A stretch of 64,000 nt of DNA, taken from positions 32,307 to 96,306 of the forward strand of contig CAZHPV010000003.1 in assembly GCA_964534845.1 (NCBI GenBank). The letters are read 5' to 3'. The notes below the pieces were generated by a model. The model saw only the letters and a list, made by a program, of their open reading frames with translations, had not been told where the DNA came from and ran no database searches. Below, piece after piece: positions 17,547 to 25,729 of the stretch. Position 1 is the first letter of the stretch, and the number at the start of each line of letters is the position of its first letter. The stretch is from CALCKU01 sp964534845 (GTDB lineage Bacteria > Pseudomonadota > Alphaproteobacteria > Caulobacterales > Maricaulaceae). The translations under genes and the position numbers were made by a program.

Positions 17547-17771
17547 TTAGTCAACAATTGAAATAGCATCCACCGCCGTTTTTCCGGAGCGTTCATTTAC
17601 AGATGTGTTAAACATAACAACTTGCCCGTCAGATAAGCTGGTTAGGCCTCCGCGTTGCAAAGCCGTTGCATGTACAAACACATCGCCGCTTCCGTTTTCG
17701 GGCTGAATAAATCCATAGCCCTTTTTATCGTTGTAGAACTTTACAGTTCCTTTTTGCATTTCTTCTGACAT
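17547..17771 (-). CDS. CspA-family cold-shock protein
   Basis: A 74-residue single cold-shock domain that binds single-stranded RNA and DNA. RNP1 is KGYGFIQP (about residues 17-24) and RNP2 is DVFVHATAL. The frame continues upstream to 17891, but the ATG at 17771, with AAGGAA upstream, gives the family-length protein. It stands alone with 199 bp upstream to the gloB stop, giving space for a long leader as in other cold-shock genes. Several CspA paralogues are usual in alphaproteobacteria, so no specific symbol is assigned. Confidence 0.93.
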   Translation of the reverse strand: MSEEMQKGTVKFYNDKKGYGFIQPENGSGDVFVHATALQRGGLTSLSDGQVVMFNTSVNERSGKTAVDAISIVD

Positions 17772-17970
17772 TTTTACTTTTTCCTTGATCAATCGGAGAC
17801 GACCCTCATGCTCGCCCCTATTCGATAAAATGGAAAAAATTTTGCTAGCACTCTCGAGTGAAGATAAAGTCTTCCCTTGATCATGTTTCACATTCGCCCG
17901 TTATTCCGGCCTATCGACAGCAATAGGTTAAGTCTTGTAGGGAATTTAGGCAACAAAAATATGACTCTTT
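17772..17970 (-). promoter_or_regulatory. Upstream/leader region of the cold-shock gene
   Basis: This 199-bp interval between gloB and the cold-shock ATG has no competing coding frame of merit. It contains a self-complementary CACTCTCGAGTG near 17850-17861 and AT-rich tracts that could fold. Cold-shock mRNAs commonly have temperature-sensitive leaders of this length; nothing in the sequence proves it here. Confidence 0.3.
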
Positions 17971-18702
17971 TTAAAAACTATCTTTCGCAGCGCGTATTTT
18001 ACCTAAACTTTCAGCACTCCCGGCCCTGACAAAGGGATTTGAAGCTTTTTCGGCAGCAATCGTCGTCGGAACGGTCGGCACATTTTTCTCTCTGAGAGCC
18101 TTGGCATGGGCAATATAAGCCTGCAAATCCTGATTTTCAGGCTCTACGGTTACTGCAAAACGGGCATTTGAGAGCGTATATTCGTGCGCACAATATAGAC
18201 GGGTATGGTCCGGCAAGGCACAGATCGCGGCAAGGCTGTCATACATTTGCTTGGCTGTACCTTCAAATAAACGCCCACACCCCAAGACAAATATCGTATC
18301 CCCCACAAAGGCTGCATCTGCACTTTCTACATAATAAACATTATGGTGTTTTGTATGACCCGGTGTATCAAGCACCGCGATCTTATGGGCTCCAAATGCA
18401 AAGCTCTCCCCGCCGTCTACCGCTTGGGTTAACCCCGGAATGCGCGCAGAGTCCCGCGCCGGACCTATAATCTCGAGGCCCCATTTTTCTTTAAGGGCAA
18501 GATTGCCCCCTGTATGGTCAAAATGGTGATGCGTATTCCAGATATGGCTAAGTTGCCAATCGCGCATCTCACATTGTCTGGAAATCTCATTGGCATCAGG
18601 CGTATCAATCGCCGCCGTTAAGCCAGAGACAGGGTCATGGATTAAAAATCCATAATTGTCCGACAGACACGGGAACAGGGTAATGACAAGATCAGATGAC
18701 AT
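17971..18702 (-). CDS. gloB: Hydroxyacylglutathione hydrolase (glyoxalase II)
   Basis: Hydrolyses S-D-lactoylglutathione to lactate and glutathione, the second step of methylglyoxal detoxification. The 243-residue metallo-beta-lactamase-fold protein shows the metal motif THHHFDHTGGN near residue 57, DTPGHTKHH near 111, FVGDTIFVLGCGRLFEG near 132, and CAHEYT near 167. Only 41 bp separate its start from the divergent methyltransferase gene, so the promoters overlap. Confidence 0.94.
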   Translation of the reverse strand: MSSDLVITLFPCLSDNYGFLIHDPVSGLTAAIDTPDANEISRQCEMRDWQLSHIWNTHHHFDHTGGNLALKEKWGLEIIGPARDSARIPGLTQAVDGGESFAFGAHKIAVLDTPGHTKHHNVYYVESADAAFVGDTIFVLGCGRLFEGTAKQMYDSLAAICALPDHTRLYCAHEYTLSNARFAVTVEPENQDLQAYIAHAKALREKNVPTVPTTIAAEKASNPFVRAGSAESLGKIRAAKDSF

Positions 18703-18743
18703 TTGGCTTTCCTATACACTAATCTTGGTTACAATAGCGCCAT

Positions 18744-19493
18744 ATGCGCCAAAGTGTAGTCCAACTTGAAAATTTTTATGCCAGCCAATTAGGGCTGACA
18801 GCACAGACAATGGTCATGCGCCGTCTTGCAAAACTCTGGCCCCAACTTCAAGGCAAGAGCATATTGGGCTTTGGCTATTGCGGGCCTTATTTAAACCCCT
18901 ATACATCCGAAGCCAAAAGAATGGTTTTCGCCATGCCGTCAGGGCAAGGCGCTATTGTAAGACTGTCAAAACGGGGTGTGATTTCTTGCCTGACATCTGA
19001 AACCCGCCTCCCGTTTGAGGATGCAAGTTTTGATAATATTTGCGTCGCCCATGGTGTTGAAGAAACCCCCGACCTTAATCGCTTGCTTCCGGAATTATGG
19101 CGAATAACCAAGCCGGAAGGCCGCATTGTCATCATTGCTGTAAATCGAAGCGGATTATGGGCACGATCAGAAAAAAGTCCGTTTGGAGCGGGACGCCCGT
19201 TTAGCCGCTCCCAATTGCGTACGAGCCTTGAAAGTGCTGGATTTTTACCCACAGTCTGGTCAGGTGCCTTATATGCCCTGCCCCACATGATCTTTGCAAA
19301 GCCCCGCTTGGCCGACCTTTGTGAACAGTTTGGTGAAACCGTTTGGCCAAATTTTTCAGGACTTATACTTGTAGAAGCCGTAAAGCGGCTATATGCCGAG
19401 CCTTCTGCTGTTCTGCCTAAACGGGTTTTACGTCCAAGATTTGGAACCCGTCCCATAGGGCATACAGCGTCGCCTTATCAAGAGAGTCCATAA
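18744..19493 (+). CDS. Class I SAM-dependent methyltransferase
   Basis: 249 residues with a type 11 methyltransferase fold: a glycine-containing motif I (ILGFGYCGPYL) near residue 40, DASFDNICVAHGVEE near 93, and LPELWRITKPEGRIVIIAVNR near 113. The adenine-binding acidic residue is not obvious. It lies divergent from gloB and 13 bp ahead of the chorismate mutase gene. An alphaproteobacterial methyltransferase in this position next to gloB is familiar, but its substrate is unknown. Confidence 0.8.
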   Translation: MRQSVVQLENFYASQLGLTAQTMVMRRLAKLWPQLQGKSILGFGYCGPYLNPYTSEAKRMVFAMPSGQGAIVRLSKRGVISCLTSETRLPFEDASFDNICVAHGVEETPDLNRLLPELWRITKPEGRIVIIAVNRSGLWARSEKSPFGAGRPFSRSQLRTSLESAGFLPTVWSGALYALPHMIFAKPRLADLCEQFGETVWPNFSGLILVEAVKRLYAEPSAVLPKRVLRPRFGTRPIGHTASPYQESP

Positions 19494-19506
19494 AGCCAGT
19501 CAAATT

Positions 19507-20307
19507 ATGACCCGAAAGAAAAAGAAACATACCGATATAAATCATGTCCGTAGGGAAATAGACCGGGTGGATAATGCCTTGCTGGGTCTTATAGCAGAAC
19601 GTCTGGAGCTTGCCAGTGCCGTCAGGCAGGCCAAAAGCGGTGTCCGGGTCTGGCGCCCGTCCCGCGAAGAGAGCCATGTACGCGATCTGTCTAAGGCTAC
19701 GTCAGACACACCCGCCAATCTCGTCTCGCGCATCTGGGCGGAACTTATGAGCGCCAGCCTCGCCATACAAGGCCCGATGCGCTTACATATTGCCCTAGAG
19801 GGCGATGCACTTGACGTATGGACATTAGTACGAGACCGGTTTGGCTCTGCCTTACCGGCTTTATCCTATCCAACGGCCAGCTCGGCATTAGCGGCCGCTT
19901 ATAGTGAAGATGAAGGCGTGGCTATCTTGCCCGCGCCGGGCGGGATGAATAATTGGTGGACGGCCCTTTGCGACGACGGCGCAATGCCGGATATGCATAT
20001 TTTATCAGGCCTGCCGCGAACGGGAAAGGCGGAGTGGCCGCGTGCTGTCGCTGTCGCCACTGCCGCTTTGCAAGCTTCCGGGGCCGATGATAGCCTGATC
20101 GCTTTAAATAATACCGACGCCTTAAAAGCCTATAGCGGCACACCCGTCTTTCGCGCAGAAGCGGGTATGAAAAAGCTTTACAGCCTGCCCTTATTTATCA
20201 CGGCTGAAAGCCCCCTATTCCAAAATATACAATCACGCGACCCCAGTGCCAAAATCATAGGCTGTTTGCCTTGGCCTTTAGGGTCTGAGAAATCCGAAAA
20301 CATATGA
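19507..20307 (+). CDS. Chorismate mutase (AroQ) fused to a divergent C-terminal domain
   Basis: Residues about 12-85 form an AroQ-type chorismate mutase (HVRREIDRVDNALLGLIAERLELA..VRQAKSG..VWRPSREESHVRDL), converting chorismate to prephenate. Its key residues Arg14-15, Arg/Lys and the late Glu are in place by eye. Residues about 90-266 are not recognisable by motif: I do not see the prephenate dehydratase TRF catalytic motif or a clear ACT domain. The stop overlaps the tyrA ATG by 4 bp (ATGA), so prephenate made here would be used by TyrA for tyrosine synthesis. The C-terminal half may be a degenerate dehydratase-like regulatory domain (inference). Confidence 0.8.
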   Translation: MTRKKKKHTDINHVRREIDRVDNALLGLIAERLELASAVRQAKSGVRVWRPSREESHVRDLSKATSDTPANLVSRIWAELMSASLAIQGPMRLHIALEGDALDVWTLVRDRFGSALPALSYPTASSALAAAYSEDEGVAILPAPGGMNNWWTALCDDGAMPDMHILSGLPRTGKAEWPRAVAVATAALQASGADDSLIALNNTDALKAYSGTPVFRAEAGMKKLYSLPLFITAESPLFQNIQSRDPSAKIIGCLPWPLGSEKSENI

Positions 20308-21215
20308 AACCCACATTTGAAACCATACTGATTATTGGTGGCGGGCTTATTGGCTCCTCCCTCGCACGCGCCGCAAAAAAATACGGTCAGGCAAAAACCG
20401 TCTATATGGCCGATAATTCAGCCTCGGTTTGCAAACAAATTACCCACCTTCAAATCGCAGACGGGGTAAGCGAAAACGCGGCAGACTTCTACGTCTCCCA
20501 AGCCGATATGGTCATATTATGCGTCCCCCCCGGAAAAATGGGTGAAGTGGCACAAAACATAATTCCGGTTATGAAATCCGGTGCCATTCTCACAGATGTC
20601 GGGTCGCTAAAGGGCAAAATCATCGACGCTATAACACCCCATTTGCGAGAGGATATCGCCTTTGTCCCGGGTCACCCTATAGCGGGGACAGAACATAACG
20701 GCCCTGAAGCCGGTTTTGCCGAGCTTTTTGATAAGCGCTGGTGTATTTTAACACCCCTTGACGAGACCGACCCGTCTGTTGAAAAAGTTAAAAATTTTTG
20801 GGAGGCCCTAGGCTCTGGCGTCGCTGTTATGAGCCCGCAAAGACATGACCTTGTCTTGGCAACCACGTCACATGTGCCCCATCTTATCGCCTATACGCTT
20901 GTGGGTACCGCCATTGATATGGAAACCATTACCCGAAATGAAGTTGTGAAATTTTCGGCTGGAGGGTTTCGGGATTTCACGCGTATTGCTGCGTCTGATC
21001 CCGTGATGTGGCGTGACGTTTTTCTCAATAATCGCGAAAGTGTATTGGAGGTAGTGGATCGTTTCATTGAGGACTTATCGGCCTTAAAACGTGCCATTCG
21101 CTGGGATGACGGAGAGGCCTTGCTAGATCATTTCTCTAAAACCCGCGATATCCGCCGCCGCATTGTTGATGCAGGTCAAGACAGTGAGCAAGCTAATTTC
21201 GGCCGCGACGATTAG
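20304..21215 (+). CDS. tyrA: Prephenate/arogenate dehydrogenase
   Basis: Oxidatively decarboxylates prephenate or arogenate for tyrosine synthesis. The 303-residue protein has an N-terminal NAD(P) motif GGGLIGSSLARA (about residues 11-22), DVGSLKG near 96, and the catalytic-region GHPIAGTEHNG near 122. It is translationally coupled to the chorismate mutase gene. There is no fused mutase or ACT domain in this protein itself. The choice between prephenate and arogenate cannot be read from sequence. Confidence 0.94.
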   Translation: MKPTFETILIIGGGLIGSSLARAAKKYGQAKTVYMADNSASVCKQITHLQIADGVSENAADFYVSQADMVILCVPPGKMGEVAQNIIPVMKSGAILTDVGSLKGKIIDAITPHLREDIAFVPGHPIAGTEHNGPEAGFAELFDKRWCILTPLDETDPSVEKVKNFWEALGSGVAVMSPQRHDLVLATTSHVPHLIAYTLVGTAIDMETITRNEVVKFSAGGFRDFTRIAASDPVMWRDVFLNNRESVLEVVDRFIEDLSALKRAIRWDDGEALLDHFSKTRDIRRRIVDAGQDSEQANFGRDD

Positions 21216-21225
21216 GATTAACCCC

Positions 21226-22242
21226 TTAGAATTTATATATAGCCTGACCAAATAAACTAAGCTGGGAATTGGCCAATATCAGATTGATCTCTTTGGGAGC
21301 ACCGTCGGTTTTAACGCGTGAGGTGAGTGCAAATTTCATAAGGCTGGCTTGGGTGGGTGTTATAAGGCCTGAAGAAGTCATGGCTTCAAAAAAGGCCTGC
21401 TCATCCTCAAGCTTTATACGGATATTGCCCGATACACCTTCCGCGGAGCGCGTAAGATCGAAATCGCCCCCCAGATCAACGCCATTCCACTTCACACGCC
21501 AATCTGATGATGTCAGGCGGGCTTTTTGTCCCCAATCCATTACCGCCTTTTGAGACAATTTGGACAAACCGACCGCCTGTGCGCTAACAGATAGGGCTTC
21601 TAAACGCGGCCCGAAGACCTGTTGTAAAGCCGGCCAGGTTTTGGCACTAAGAAAGAGGTTTTCCACATTCACCTTAATATCAATATCGTCTTTGCCGTCT
21701 ATCAGTTCCGTTTGTAATTTATCCAAAGCCCTAAAGGGCGGTTCTGTGCCTATAACGGCCTGTGGGCGTAATTTATCAGCGTATAATTTTACGACCCTGA
21801 TATCACCCTTATGAGAAAGCTTTACATCGCCGTGAAACAAAAAGGGCCTGATATCAAACAGCCATCTTTGCCCGCCGGGTCCGCGCATATCCAAACGCGC
21901 ATCACCAGCGTGATATATATCCCATTTAAGCGGGTTAATGGACGCGGCCTCTAAATGTAAGTTCTCTCCCCGTAAAGACCAGGGGGAACGGGCTTGCGGT
22001 GCCGCCAAAAGAAGTGAGCTCATATGTCCGTCAAAAGAAAAAGGGAAACCCGAAAGGGTAAAGGCCTTTGGCTGCACTGTGTGTCCATTTTGGCGTGCCG
22101 AGACAATGACCTCATTAAAATTTTTAGCAATAACGGACCGGCCCGCCGCCCAATAAAGAGCAAAGCCAGCAATCAGAAGGGCCAGCGAAATAATCGCTTT
22201 GCTAAAGACAGTCTTTTGGCGTTTCCCTTTTTGCGTGCTCAT
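21226..22242 (-). CDS. DUF2125 domain protein
   Basis: About 338 residues, with one N-terminal membrane anchor (VFSKAIISLALLIAGFALYWAAG) and a large periplasmic part beginning VIVSARQNGHTVQPKAFTLSGFPFSFDGHM, which matches DUF2125, an alphaproteobacterial envelope family resembling AsmA-type beta structures. Function is unknown. The frame runs upstream to 22308 through the end of ydcF; I chose ATG 22242 because GGGGGCGG lies five bases upstream, but ATG 22266, overlapping the ydcF stop, is also possible. It is last in the ftsE-ftsX-ydcF-DUF2125 run. Confidence 0.82.
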   Translation of the reverse strand: MSTQKGKRQKTVFSKAIISLALLIAGFALYWAAGRSVIAKNFNEVIVSARQNGHTVQPKAFTLSGFPFSFDGHMSSLLLAAPQARSPWSLRGENLHLEAASINPLKWDIYHAGDARLDMRGPGGQRWLFDIRPFLFHGDVKLSHKGDIRVVKLYADKLRPQAVIGTEPPFRALDKLQTELIDGKDDIDIKVNVENLFLSAKTWPALQQVFGPRLEALSVSAQAVGLSKLSQKAVMDWGQKARLTSSDWRVKWNGVDLGGDFDLTRSAEGVSGNIRIKLEDEQAFFEAMTSSGLITPTQASLMKFALTSRVKTDGAPKEINLILANSQLSLFGQAIYKF

Positions 22243-22258
22243 ATCCGCCCCCGCATGT

Positions 22259-23017
22259 TTATTCATTCTCATGACCGTTAGGCAAAGGGTCTTTATCCGC
22301 AGGCGCACCCGGTTCTGGACTATCCTGCAATGCTCCGGACAGCGGCGGTATGTTCAGGCTTATGGGATTGCGCAAAGTCTTCTCACTTGGCGTATGAATA
22401 AAACTGACCAGTAATTTACCATATTCCCGGATGAGACGCTTGATTTGTGAGCCCTGTTTCCACCAGTGCCGAAAGGAATCATGCCCCACGGGATAGGGCG
22501 TAATTTTCATGCGTCCGCTTGCCGCCGAAATCGCGCCTTGAGCCCGCGGCATATGATAGGCTGATGTCACAAGTATAATATGTTCAAAACCGAGTGCCTG
22601 CGCCCAGATAGATGTCTTTTGTCCATTTTCTATCGTATCTTGGGCAAAATCCATATCCACACAACATTCTGAGAGCGGGTCAGGCACGCTTAACACATCC
22701 AATATTTCATCTCTCGAAATGTCCGGGTTCACACCCGAAATCAAAAGGCGTTCACCCAATCCTTCCCTTAAAAGCTTGGCTCCGGCTTCTAACCGGCCTC
22801 CGCCCTTACCGGTCAAAACAACGATGCCGTCAGCCTTGAGAACAGGGTGAGGCAAGCTTTGCGTCGTTACGGCCCTGACGAAGAAAAAAAAACCCGTAAA
22901 AACAATCCCGGCGATAAGACCCAAGACGAACATACAGAATTTAATCCAAGCCTGCCTTTTCGAACCCGTCTTTTTTGCCGAATGTGTATCCGGTGTTTGT
23001 GGAGACCCTGACGTCAT
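22259..23017 (-). CDS. YdcF family (DUF218) membrane-anchored protein
   Basis: A 252-residue protein with one N-terminal helix (FCMFVLGLIAGIVFTGFFFFV, about residues 28-48) and a DUF218 domain: ADGIVVLTGKGGGRLEAGAKLL, ERLLISGVNP, and HIILVTSAYHMPRAQ. Related proteins (SanA, ElyC) affect envelope barrier function and lipid-carrier use, but the reaction is unproven. The C-terminus is Pro- and Asp-rich. It lies 4 bp after ftsX, so it belongs to the same operon. Confidence 0.88.
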   Translation of the reverse strand: MTSGSPQTPDTHSAKKTGSKRQAWIKFCMFVLGLIAGIVFTGFFFFVRAVTTQSLPHPVLKADGIVVLTGKGGGRLEAGAKLLREGLGERLLISGVNPDISRDEILDVLSVPDPLSECCVDMDFAQDTIENGQKTSIWAQALGFEHIILVTSAYHMPRAQGAISAASGRMKITPYPVGHDSFRHWWKQGSQIKRLIREYGKLLVSFIHTPSEKTLRNPISLNIPPLSGALQDSPEPGAPADKDPLPNGHENE

Positions 23018-23021
23018 AGGT

Positions 23022-23921
23022 TTAATACATCAGGTTTTGTTTATTGAGCAAGCTCTGCGCGGTTAGCCCGGCGGTAAGTGCGCAAATAAGACCAAATATA
23101 ACAGCGAGTATAGTCAGTTTTATAAGATCAGATCCAATTATGTAATACTGTCCAAAGACTGTGTTATCTCCTTGTACCCATTGAAAAATCAAGGCAAATA
23201 CAAGCGCAAGACTACACCCAATAGCACTCGCTATCAAGCCACGTAGAAAAAACTGGCTAACAAAAAGTCGAGCAATAAAACTATTCTTAGCCCCAATTTG
23301 CGAGAGCACAGAGATAGTTTTATGTTGGGTATGTAAGCGGGCTTGGGTCGCAAATATGCTCACCGCCATGCTTGAGAGTAAAATCAGAACCAAAATAGTC
23401 CTAAGAGCGGTGGAGAGCGTTTTGCGATTACGTTCTATATCTGTGCGCCACTCTCCGTGATCATCAATAACAACATCAAGCGCCTGTTTTAAAATTTCAG
23501 CCTTCAATGTTTCAACATCCAAAGTCTGCTCGGGTTCAAGCTCTAGGCTAAAAAGGACAGGGATAGGCAAATCATCGGGTAGCTCCACGTCCCCCAGCCA
23601 AGGTTTCAACAAACTCTGTGCGCGTTCTTGCGATAAAACGGATAGGGATTTAATCTCGGCGCGAGACTGCAATAGGCTCTCCAGCCGCGCAATCTCAGCC
23701 TCTCTTTGCTCAATATTTGAAAGCTTTAGGGTCACGGTCGCGCCTTGCGTTAAGCCGTTTTGCCATTGATCAAGCGCCCGCATACTCATGGCGGAGAACA
23801 AAATTATAAGACCGGCAAGCAAGGCCATTATCGTCATAACAAAAAGTAACGGCCCGTCCTGTTGCTTGTCGCGCGGCAGAAGGGGCGCGGAAGAAAATTC
23901 GTTTGCGCTAGGACCGCGCAC
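23022..23921 (-). CDS. ftsX: FtsX-like cell-division ABC transporter permease
   Basis: Partner permease of FtsE that couples divisome signals to peptidoglycan hydrolases. About 299 residues: a cytoplasmic tail, a helix near LLFVMTIMALLAGLIILFSAMS, a periplasmic loop with repeated Glu-rich helices (about 60-165), then three more helices (TILVLILLSSMAVSIFA and two later ones). The frame extends upstream through ftsE to 24029, but GTG 23921, directly after the ftsE stop and preceded by GGGGGGG, is a much better start. Sequence is divergent, as is usual for alphaproteobacterial FtsX. Confidence 0.87.
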   Translation of the reverse strand: MRGPSANEFSSAPLLPRDKQQDGPLLFVMTIMALLAGLIILFSAMSMRALDQWQNGLTQGATVTLKLSNIEQREAEIARLESLLQSRAEIKSLSVLSQERAQSLLKPWLGDVELPDDLPIPVLFSLELEPEQTLDVETLKAEILKQALDVVIDDHGEWRTDIERNRKTLSTALRTILVLILLSSMAVSIFATQARLHTQHKTISVLSQIGAKNSFIARLFVSQFFLRGLIASAIGCSLALVFALIFQWVQGDNTVFGQYYIIGSDLIKLTILAVIFGLICALTAGLTAQSLLNKQNLMY

Positions 23922-23922
23922 C

Positions 23923-24747
23923 TTAAAGCCCCCCCGCGCCTGTACCGGCGGGATTATCCAGATGTTTAACCGTCCCGTCTTGAATATGGTAGATATCACC
24001 CGCATGGTGCCGAGCAAGCTGACCATCATGCGTGGCGATGAAAATGGTTGCGCCCATCCTATTCATCTCCCCAAATAAATGCATCAAACGGTGCGCTATA
24101 ACAGAATCAACATTTCCGGTCGGCTCATCTGCTATCAAAATATCAGGCTTTGAAATCACGGCCCGCGCAATGGCCGCCCGCTGCTTTTCTCCGCCCGATA
24201 AGGTTGCGGGACGGGACTGTAACCGTCCTCCTAGTCCAACCCATTTTAAAAGCTCAACAACGTCCTCCCTATAAGCGCTCTGATGTTGCCCGCTAACACG
24301 CAATGGCAAAGCCACATTTTCAAAAACGCTCAGATGATCAATCAGATTGACATCCTGCGATATCAAACCGATCCGGCGCTTATATTGGGCCCGCTCCGCT
24401 TTATCGAATAAGGCACAATCCTGCCCGAAGAGATGGATAAATCCCCGTGAGGGTCGTAAGTTAAGATTGATTACATCCAGCAAGGTGGTTTTGCCTGCAC
24501 CGGACGGGCCGGTGAGAAAAGAAAATGAACCCGATTTTAAAGTAAAATTGACATCGTTGAGAACTTCAGGTCCGCGCTGATACCGCACGGCCAGCCGCTC
24601 AAAGCGGATAATTTCCTCCCGCCGTTTCACGCCAGCATTTGACAAGGCCGAAGGCACGGACGACACTGCGGACGCCTCAAGAGACGTCGCCGGGGACGGT
24701 CTCCCTGCCTTAATCGCATTATTGGGCATGTCGGGACTAGACTTCAT
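23923..24747 (-). CDS. ftsE: FtsE-like cell-division ABC transporter ATPase
   Basis: A 274-residue ABC ATPase, with Walker A GPSGAGKTT (about residues 79-87), signature LSGGEKQR (about 178-185) and Walker B ILIADEP (about 198-204), followed by THDGQLA. The core is FtsE-like and is paired with ftsX one base away. Unusual is an N-terminal extension of about 45 Ser/Ala/Pro-rich residues before the standard IIRFERLAVRYQ. A later GTG (codon 40) could be the true start but has no clear ribosome binding site. Confidence 0.88.
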   Translation of the reverse strand: MKSSPDMPNNAIKAGRPSPATSLEASAVSSVPSALSNAGVKRREEIIRFERLAVRYQRGPEVLNDVNFTLKSGSFSFLTGPSGAGKTTLLDVINLNLRPSRGFIHLFGQDCALFDKAERAQYKRRIGLISQDVNLIDHLSVFENVALPLRVSGQHQSAYREDVVELLKWVGLGGRLQSRPATLSGGEKQRAAIARAVISKPDILIADEPTGNVDSVIAHRLMHLFGEMNRMGATIFIATHDGQLARHHAGDIYHIQDGTVKHLDNPAGTGAGGL

Positions 24748-24793
24748 TTAGCTTAATCGGCATCTTTCAACATAGTTTCGAATCAGGTTTACC

Positions 24794-25693
24794 ATGATAC
24801 TCACATGTCCCGAATGTTCCACGCGTTATTTTGCCAAAGACGAAGCTATAGGTCCGAATGGGCGGACAGTAAGATGTTCAAAATGTCAAAATAGCTGGTT
24901 TGTAAGCCGGGATCTGGACGAATATGTCCTCAAAGATAATGAAAGCGAGGATCTCAAAACCCTCTCAAACCCGCCATTTCAAGCTGATCAATCTCTCAAA
25001 ACCACCCCTTGGGAAACCCCTCAAGATCAAAACACTGTGCCAATACAACCGCCCGAGCCCGAAAAGGCGGCGCCAGAGCCAGCCGTCAAAGATAAATCCG
25101 ACAGGCCTTATGCCAAAGGGGCCCATGTCAATATTCGCGACCGCGCAGACAGGCAAAAACGCAAGCGACGCCTCAGTGTTGTCGGATTGATCTGGAGCCT
25201 AACCCTTGGCACTCTGATGGGTATAAGCGGGCTGGCCTATATGTTTCGACAGGATATTGTCTCTGAATATCCTAAAGTGGCGACGCTTTATAAAGCCTTC
25301 GGTATTGAAGTATCTCGCGACGGGTTAAGCTTTGATCCACCAATTACACGCAGCATTTATATGGACGGCGAGCCTGTATTGGTCATTAATGGCTCGGTTA
25401 AAAATATATCGGGACGCCGGGTAAATCTGCACCCTATAATTTTTTCACTCCGCAACAATAAAGACGAAGAGCTTGTGGAATGGCGTTTTGAATTTGAGCA
25501 AAGCCAAATTAATAAAAGCAAGCGCGTCGAATATGTCACCCATTTCCCCAACCCGCCGCTGGAGGCCGTTAATCTGACTTATAGGTTTACAAATGATACC
25601 ATTGCAGATCAGATCACCAATGTTCCGACGCAAATCGGATGGGGTCCGCAAAGCACTGAGCCTGAAAGTAATAATCAAGCCGAGGGCGAATAA
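24794..25693 (+). CDS. Zinc-ribbon (MJ0042-type) membrane protein with DUF3426-like C-terminus
   Basis: 299 residues. An N-terminal zinc ribbon (CPEC at about 5-8 and CSKC at about 35-38) is followed by a low-complexity acidic/Pro linker, one membrane helix near residues 131-152 (VVGLIWSLTLGTLMGISGLAYMF), and an extracytoplasmic domain (VLVINGSVKNISGRRVNLHPI..) resembling DUF3426. Such proteins are common and of unknown function; the arrangement next to ftsEX is typical of Caulobacter relatives. It is divergent from ftsE with a 46-bp shared promoter region. Confidence 0.85.
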   Translation: MILTCPECSTRYFAKDEAIGPNGRTVRCSKCQNSWFVSRDLDEYVLKDNESEDLKTLSNPPFQADQSLKTTPWETPQDQNTVPIQPPEPEKAAPEPAVKDKSDRPYAKGAHVNIRDRADRQKRKRRLSVVGLIWSLTLGTLMGISGLAYMFRQDIVSEYPKVATLYKAFGIEVSRDGLSFDPPITRSIYMDGEPVLVINGSVKNISGRRVNLHPIIFSLRNNKDEELVEWRFEFEQSQINKSKRVEYVTHFPNPPLEAVNLTYRFTNDTIADQITNVPTQIGWGPQSTEPESNNQAEGE

Positions 25694-25729
25694 AACAGGT
25701 TAAACTTAAAGGACGGCCTGTTTAAAACC

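Noticed and set aside
18899..19456. A 185-codon minus-strand frame opposite the methyltransferase gene
   Set aside because: It lies fully inside a gene with clear SAM-methyltransferase motifs; its translation shows no domain.
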